DNA from: JAFGGG01 sp964638895
Lineage (GTDB): Bacteria > Spirochaetota > Spirochaetia > SZUA-6 > RPPD01
Assembly: GCA_964638895.1 (NCBI GenBank)
Contig: CAZWYY010000001.1
Coordinates: 1-64,000, forward strand
DNA length: 64,000 nucleotides
Reading direction: 5' to 3'
In this document: positions 60,208 to 64,000 of the stretch, piece after piece
Layout: every line of letters starts with the position of its first letter
Position numbering within the stretch: the first letter of the stretch is position 1
Position numbers and translations under genes: made by a program
Notes under the pieces: generated by a model
What the model was told of the DNA's origin: nothing
The model's input: only the letters and a program-made list of their open reading frames with translations
Database searches by the model: none

Positions 60208-60732
60208 TCAGTAATCAATACCTTTGATGGCATCGCGTCCCTTCTCAAAGGGATGTTTCACCTGCCGGCATTCGGTCACCAGGTCGGCAGCCCGTATCAA
60301 TGCCGGAGCGGCATCACGCCCGGTGATTATCAGATGCAGGTTTCGGGGTTTGCTTTTCAGCACCCGCAATACTTCATTTTCTTCAACTAAGCCCAACAAA
60401 ATAACATGGGTCAGCTCATCCAGCACAATCAGGTCGTACGCTCCCGACATTATTTTGGAGGCCGCAAACTCCAGGGCGGCCTGAGCCTGTTTCCGGTGTT
60501 TCAGCCTGCCTCGCTCCGAACGCACGAAGCCCAACCCCATGGTATGCAGTTCCACGGCGGGGAAGTTGTCCTTAAAAAAATTGTGCTCCCCGCTTACAAA
60601 TCCCGGGTGTTTGATGAACTGAATAATGCATACCTTCAGACCCTGCCCCACGGCCCTCAAGGCGGTTCCCAAGGCGGCCGTTGTCTTGCCTTTGCCCCGG
60701 CCGGTGTAAACAATTGTGATTCCCGGTTCCAT
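60208..60732 (-). CDS. cobO: Cob(I)alamin adenosyltransferase, CobO/BtuR type
   Basis: A 174-residue P-loop ATP:corrinoid adenosyltransferase of the CobA/CobO/BtuR family, which makes adenosylcobalamin. Walker A is GRGKGKTTAAL at 11-21, then LKVCIIQFIKHPG and the conserved LDELTHVILLGLVEENEVL (DELT/N strand). It is shorter than E. coli BtuR and lacks the N-terminal extension. No other cobalamin gene is adjacent, so it may serve salvage. Its start is one base from the stop of the P83/100 gene. Confidence 0.92.
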   Translation of the reverse strand: MEPGITIVYTGRGKGKTTAALGTALRAVGQGLKVCIIQFIKHPGFVSGEHNFFKDNFPAVELHTMGLGFVRSERGRLKHRKQAQAALEFAASKIMSGAYDLIVLDELTHVILLGLVEENEVLRVLKSKPRNLHLIITGRDAAPALIRAADLVTECRQVKHPFEKGRDAIKGIDY

Positions 60733-60733
60733 A

Positions 60734-62260
60734 TTACGGTAAAGCCGCGCTCTTACGGAGTGCCAGGTCAGAAGGGGAAAGCAGCAGTACCCTTCCCCGT
60801 TTTGCCTGGGCGTAAAGCGATGTTCCCGATAAAATAAGCGGGGTCAACGGATTGACCTCCTCTTCCGATGCATTGAGCAGTTTCAGGTTGCGGTCGAACT
60901 TTCCGACATAAAAGGAGTCGCCCATCCGTACCACTGCATATACATTATTCGTACTAATGAGTATGATGCTCCTGCCGAATACCTGTTCGCCGCTTTTAAC
61001 CACCGGTTTTAGAGAAACAGGATCAAGCTGCACCAGATAGTTACGGCCGTCCGCCCCCGGTTCGGCCACCACAAGGACGCCGTCCGCAAAGGTATAATAT
61101 CTTCGTTCCTTGATATTGAGATGTTCCGAGCGGGCCAGCACACTGTCGCTTCCGAAGTCCAGCAGTACCAGTTCACCTTTGGTGTCTTCCGCACCCGGGG
61201 TAAGCTGTAAAAACAGGGCCTTGCCTGATGCCGCGTCGGGTATGGTCGTACCGGTCTCCCGTTCCAGGCCCTTTTTCTCCGCGGGCAGGCTGCGTTCGTC
61301 CGTCACAATATCCTCACGTGTTTTTTTCACGGTCTCCTGCTTCTTCTTTACCTCCTCTTCCCTCCCCGCGATCTCCTCTTCCCGTTTATTAATCTCGCCC
61401 TCACGTTTTTTGATTTCCGCCTCTTTTTCCGCTATCTGGTCGTCGGTGAGGATGCCGTTCTTTTTATCCTGCTCAAGCTGCCGCTTGTCCTCTTCCAGCT
61501 TTTGTTTGTCCTCCTCGAGTGTGGTTTTATCTTTGGTCAGGTCCTTCTCGGCCTTTTCCAATTCTTTTTCCTGAATCTCAACCATATCCTTCCTATCTTC
61601 AATACCCTTGTCCTCGCGTTTTTTCAGATCTTGGATGACCTTTTCGCCGGTAAGCTCGGTTGTGTCCGGGGAGCCCCCGTTTCCTTTTTGGATTTCGTCG
61701 CTTAACGGGATAAGGGCCTTGGTTTTACCCGGCCATTCATTGTAGGCTACGGCCAGTCCCGCGTCGGAGGCGGAGATGTGTTTCAGCACAAGCGCCTTGT
61801 AGCGTTCGCGGAAATAGGCCATATCTCCCCGGAAGGTGGCATTATAGTAGGTAATGAACTTGGCGATTGTCAGGGCGTCATCGTAAGAATACCCATAGGC
61901 TTTTTCCAAAAACCCCGCCAGGATTATCCTCAGGTTTTTAACATTGTCCAGAAACGCTCCCGGTTCGATTACAAAAATGTCCGCGTCCAGTTTCCCGGAA
62001 GAATCGGCCGGATCATAAGCGTGAATGATGGAGTACAATCCGTTGAAGGTGGCGCGTGAATATGCTCCGGTGATGCTGCCGCCCAGGTGAATACCGATGT
62101 TTCGGATTTCCTCCAGGGTATAGTAATAGAGGTACGGGCCGGAGTAGCCCACGAAATTTATTTCCCGGCCTTTGGTGATCTCGCTGCGATCGACCTTGAG
62201 ATCGCACCAGGAGTACAGGGCCAGGAAAAACATCGCATATATGACTATAAATTTTTTCAT
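60734..62260 (-). CDS. P83/100-family spirochaete protein
   Basis: A 508-residue exported protein (signal peptide about residues 1-19, FIVIYAMFFLALYSWCD). It resembles the Borrelia p83/100 family: an N-terminal domain (about 20-185, with EINFVGYSGPYLYYYTLEEI and YNATFRGDMAYFRERYK), a central charged coiled coil of about 130 residues rich in Glu and Lys (EKEAEIKKREGEINKREEEI), and a C-terminal beta-rich domain. Borrelia P83/100 is an immunodominant envelope protein. The family is confined to spirochaetes, which supports the taxonomic call. It starts about 16 bases after the PQQ/HEAT gene and ends one base from cobO. Confidence 0.88.
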   Translation of the reverse strand: MKKFIVIYAMFFLALYSWCDLKVDRSEITKGREINFVGYSGPYLYYYTLEEIRNIGIHLGGSITGAYSRATFNGLYSIIHAYDPADSSGKLDADIFVIEPGAFLDNVKNLRIILAGFLEKAYGYSYDDALTIAKFITYYNATFRGDMAYFRERYKALVLKHISASDAGLAVAYNEWPGKTKALIPLSDEIQKGNGGSPDTTELTGEKVIQDLKKREDKGIEDRKDMVEIQEKELEKAEKDLTKDKTTLEEDKQKLEEDKRQLEQDKKNGILTDDQIAEKEAEIKKREGEINKREEEIAGREEEVKKKQETVKKTREDIVTDERSLPAEKKGLERETGTTIPDAASGKALFLQLTPGAEDTKGELVLLDFGSDSVLARSEHLNIKERRYYTFADGVLVVAEPGADGRNYLVQLDPVSLKPVVKSGEQVFGRSIILISTNNVYAVVRMGDSFYVGKFDRNLKLLNASEEEVNPLTPLILSGTSLYAQAKRGRVLLLSPSDLALRKSAALP

Positions 62261-62276
62261 ACTTCACTCTCCTTCG

Positions 62277-63986
62277 TTATTGTATGGCCTGCAAAGCGGC
62301 CGTGGCCTGTTGTTTTACATTATCCAGATAGTCTCCCCCGGCAACAGCCAGGAGCGTCCGTATGCCCTCGGCCGGCAGGTTTCCGTGATAACGGTAAATT
62401 TTTACCAATGCGGTGATTCCTGCACGGGCCACGCTGTTGGCCGAGGTGTCTTGTCCGGGTGAACGCAGCAGGGATGATATTTCGTGAACCGCGTCACCCT
62501 GAGGGTCACTCTGCAGTATGCCAAGACAGCGAATGGCAGCTGCTTTCATGCCCGCATCACCCTCGTCCCTGACCAGTCTTAACAGCAGGTCACGCGCATA
62601 AAATCCCCCGATTAATGTATACAATTCACAGGCCTGTGCCCTGATTTTCGAATACCCGTCGGCAGGATAGCTGTACACTTTGTTTCGCTCCAACATGCCT
62701 CCCCCCGCCACCAGGCCCAGAAGGTAAAAAAGATATATGCCGTCTTCCCTCAGGAAAAAATGATCATATCTGTATCGAATTTCCGCAAGCCCCTTTTCCA
62801 TGAGTTCGGGATTGTTGGACAGCAGCAGTCCTTTGAAGTACAGGAAATCGGGGTTTTTCCCGTACCGTTCGTTTATGGAAGCTGTCGCGGTCAAACGGGA
62901 GGAACTGCCCGTATGCAGAGAATCATGACGGTACTGGGGCCAGGCGCTGTCCGCCGGAGCTTCGGCCTTGAAGGCATATACGGACCAGTCGTCCGATCCA
63001 GCATATAAAACGCCCTGTGGGCAGAGAACAGGATGGGTGAGTTTCCCCCTGGCCGGAAGGGACCAGAGAACCGCGCCGCCCGACGAGACCGCGTACAGGT
63101 AATTGTCATCCGCGGAAACATACGCCGTACCGCTTCCGCCAAGCGCGCACGACCCGGTGACGCTTCTGCCCAGGCGTATGGTCCATTCCAATTCGCCCTT
63201 CCCGCTGGCGCGGCATAAACCACCCCGGCCCAGGCCCGCATAGATATTCCCGTCATCATCCAGAACCGGGGCGCTGAGCCCGGAGTCAAAGGACAGTTCC
63301 CACAGTATGTGACCGTCGGCCCTGATGGAATAGAGCAGGCCCAGGTCCGTTCCCACCACGAGGGTCCCGTCGGCTGCAATGGCCGGGGTACGGGGGTTGC
63401 CCCGTAGTTCAATGTTCCACTTTTCGCGCCCCCAGGGGGACAGGGCCGATAACCGTCCACGGTCAAGAGGAACATAGATCGTGCCTTCGGCGTCCGTTAC
63501 CGGGCTGTCTGCGGGCGGCTGGTCAAGTGTCAGTTTCCAGCGCAAAAAACCGGTATGCGAAATTGAGAACAACTCGCCCTGCTGGGTAAGGAACATCACC
63601 GTACCGTCCCGCTGCATGGCCGGGGAGTATGCTATTTCATTCTTTGCGTCGTAGCGCCAGATAGGGATGCCGCGCGGGTTAACGGCCAGGATGATCCCTT
63701 TTTTTAATCCAACATATAGGGTCCCGTCATATCCGGCGGCAAAGCAATCACTTACGCGTTCTTCAAGGTCAAGCCTCCACAGCTGTTTGCCCTCCCTGTT
63801 CAGGGCATAAAGGTAGCGATCCTCTGAAACGCAATAGACCACTCCATTATAACCCACCGCGGGAAAGGAACGGATTCGCCCCCCGGTAATGAAGCGCCAT
63901 AGCCGTTCTCCCTGCGGAACAAGAATGGACGCGCCCAAGAGTGAGATAAGGCAGAGGATGCACAATAGCGTCAGGGCCTTTTTCAT
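62277..63986 (-). CDS. PQQ-type beta-propeller protein with HEAT-like C-terminus
   Basis: A 569-residue exported protein. A signal peptide (KKALTLLCILCLISLLGAS) is followed by about eight PQQ/BamB-like propeller blades with the recurrent YxLN..G/W motif (DRYLYALNREGKQLWRLD, SISHTGFLRWKLTLD, LLYSIRADGHILWELSFD). The last 190 residues are helical and resemble HEAT/armadillo repeats (AAIRCLGILQSDPQGDA ...). Fusion of a BamB-like propeller with HEAT repeats suggests a periplasmic scaffold; BamB itself lacks the HEAT part. The ATG at 63986 opens a clear signal peptide, though the frame stays open to the window edge. Confidence 0.82.
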   Translation of the reverse strand: MKKALTLLCILCLISLLGASILVPQGERLWRFITGGRIRSFPAVGYNGVVYCVSEDRYLYALNREGKQLWRLDLEERVSDCFAAGYDGTLYVGLKKGIILAVNPRGIPIWRYDAKNEIAYSPAMQRDGTVMFLTQQGELFSISHTGFLRWKLTLDQPPADSPVTDAEGTIYVPLDRGRLSALSPWGREKWNIELRGNPRTPAIAADGTLVVGTDLGLLYSIRADGHILWELSFDSGLSAPVLDDDGNIYAGLGRGGLCRASGKGELEWTIRLGRSVTGSCALGGSGTAYVSADDNYLYAVSSGGAVLWSLPARGKLTHPVLCPQGVLYAGSDDWSVYAFKAEAPADSAWPQYRHDSLHTGSSSRLTATASINERYGKNPDFLYFKGLLLSNNPELMEKGLAEIRYRYDHFFLREDGIYLFYLLGLVAGGGMLERNKVYSYPADGYSKIRAQACELYTLIGGFYARDLLLRLVRDEGDAGMKAAAIRCLGILQSDPQGDAVHEISSLLRSPGQDTSANSVARAGITALVKIYRYHGNLPAEGIRTLLAVAGGDYLDNVKQQATAALQAIQ

Positions 63987-64000
63987 ATCAGTAATAATTG

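Noticed and set aside
1..64000. CRISPR arrays, prophage genes, toxin-antitoxin pairs or biosynthetic clusters.
   Set aside because: No regularly spaced direct repeats, phage structural genes, Cas genes or synthase genes are present in the window.

Overview
The window is a chromosomal, origin-proximal segment of a bacterium that is almost certainly a spirochaete outside Leptospira. The evidence is an archaeal/eukaryal-type PheRS pair (pheS 522 codons with an N-terminal winged-helix region, pheT only 565 codons), a P83/100-family coiled-coil antigen homologue (a spirochaete family), spirochaete-style CoaE and FolC P-loops, relaxed lipoprotein signals, and flagellar chaperone genes (fliS, flgN-like). 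There are no rRNA genes, CRISPR arrays, prophages or intact insertion sequences.

Layout. 1-6.1 kb: a minus-strand operon encoding a LamG-like/FN3 exported protein, a large TPR protein, an HDOD protein and a metallo-beta-lactamase-fold hydrolase (cut by the window edge). 6.3-8.9 kb: larB, a decayed larC remnant, and a GH37/GH63-like glycosidase. 9.0-15.7 kb: gyrB-gyrA, a perfect parS directly after the gyrA stop, an Nfu-type Fe-S protein, an intergenic patch with five diverged copies of a 20-bp repeat, then parA-parB. 15.9-19.1 kb: four serine tRNAs and one arginine tRNA, the SRP RNA, dnaX, ybaB, recR. 19.1-27.7 kb: putative oriC with DnaA boxes, dnaA, dnaN, recF, a DUF721/DciA-like gene, rpmH, rnpA, yidD, yidC, khpB, and convergent mazG. 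27.8-40.9 kb: a TPR lipoprotein, TraB-family protein, radA, tRNA-Leu, folC, a CapA-like phosphoesterase, pheST, a PF04008 protein, a small exported protein and a GAF/HD-GYP phosphodiesterase. 41-49 kb: a PBP1C plus alpha-2-macroglobulin lipoprotein pair. 49.3-60.2 kb: eno, small envelope and zinc-ribbon proteins, a degenerate polysaccharide-deacetylase fusion, fliS, flgN-like, polA, coaE, a SPOR protein and a soluble kinase-receiver hybrid. 60.2-64 kb (minus): cobO-type adenosyltransferase, P83/100 protein and a PQQ-propeller/HEAT protein.

How it works together. The centre is the replication, segregation and ribosome/membrane-biogenesis core seen around many bacterial origins (parABS, gyrBA, dnaA-dnaN-recF, rpmH-rnpA-yidD-yidC-khpB, ffs-dnaX-ybaB-recR). 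Around it lie envelope and signalling genes.

The strongest anomaly is a tRNA-Ser(CGA) gene whose variable region is 83 nt and folds into a long hairpin, against 16 nt in the neighbouring tRNA-Ser(TGA). Other notable points are a tRNA-Arg with a GCG anticodon, the larC remnant, the repeat patch beside parA that may be the relic of a mobile-element end, a deacetylase domain lacking its metal ligands, glutamine at GyrA position 83, and candidate leaderless genes.
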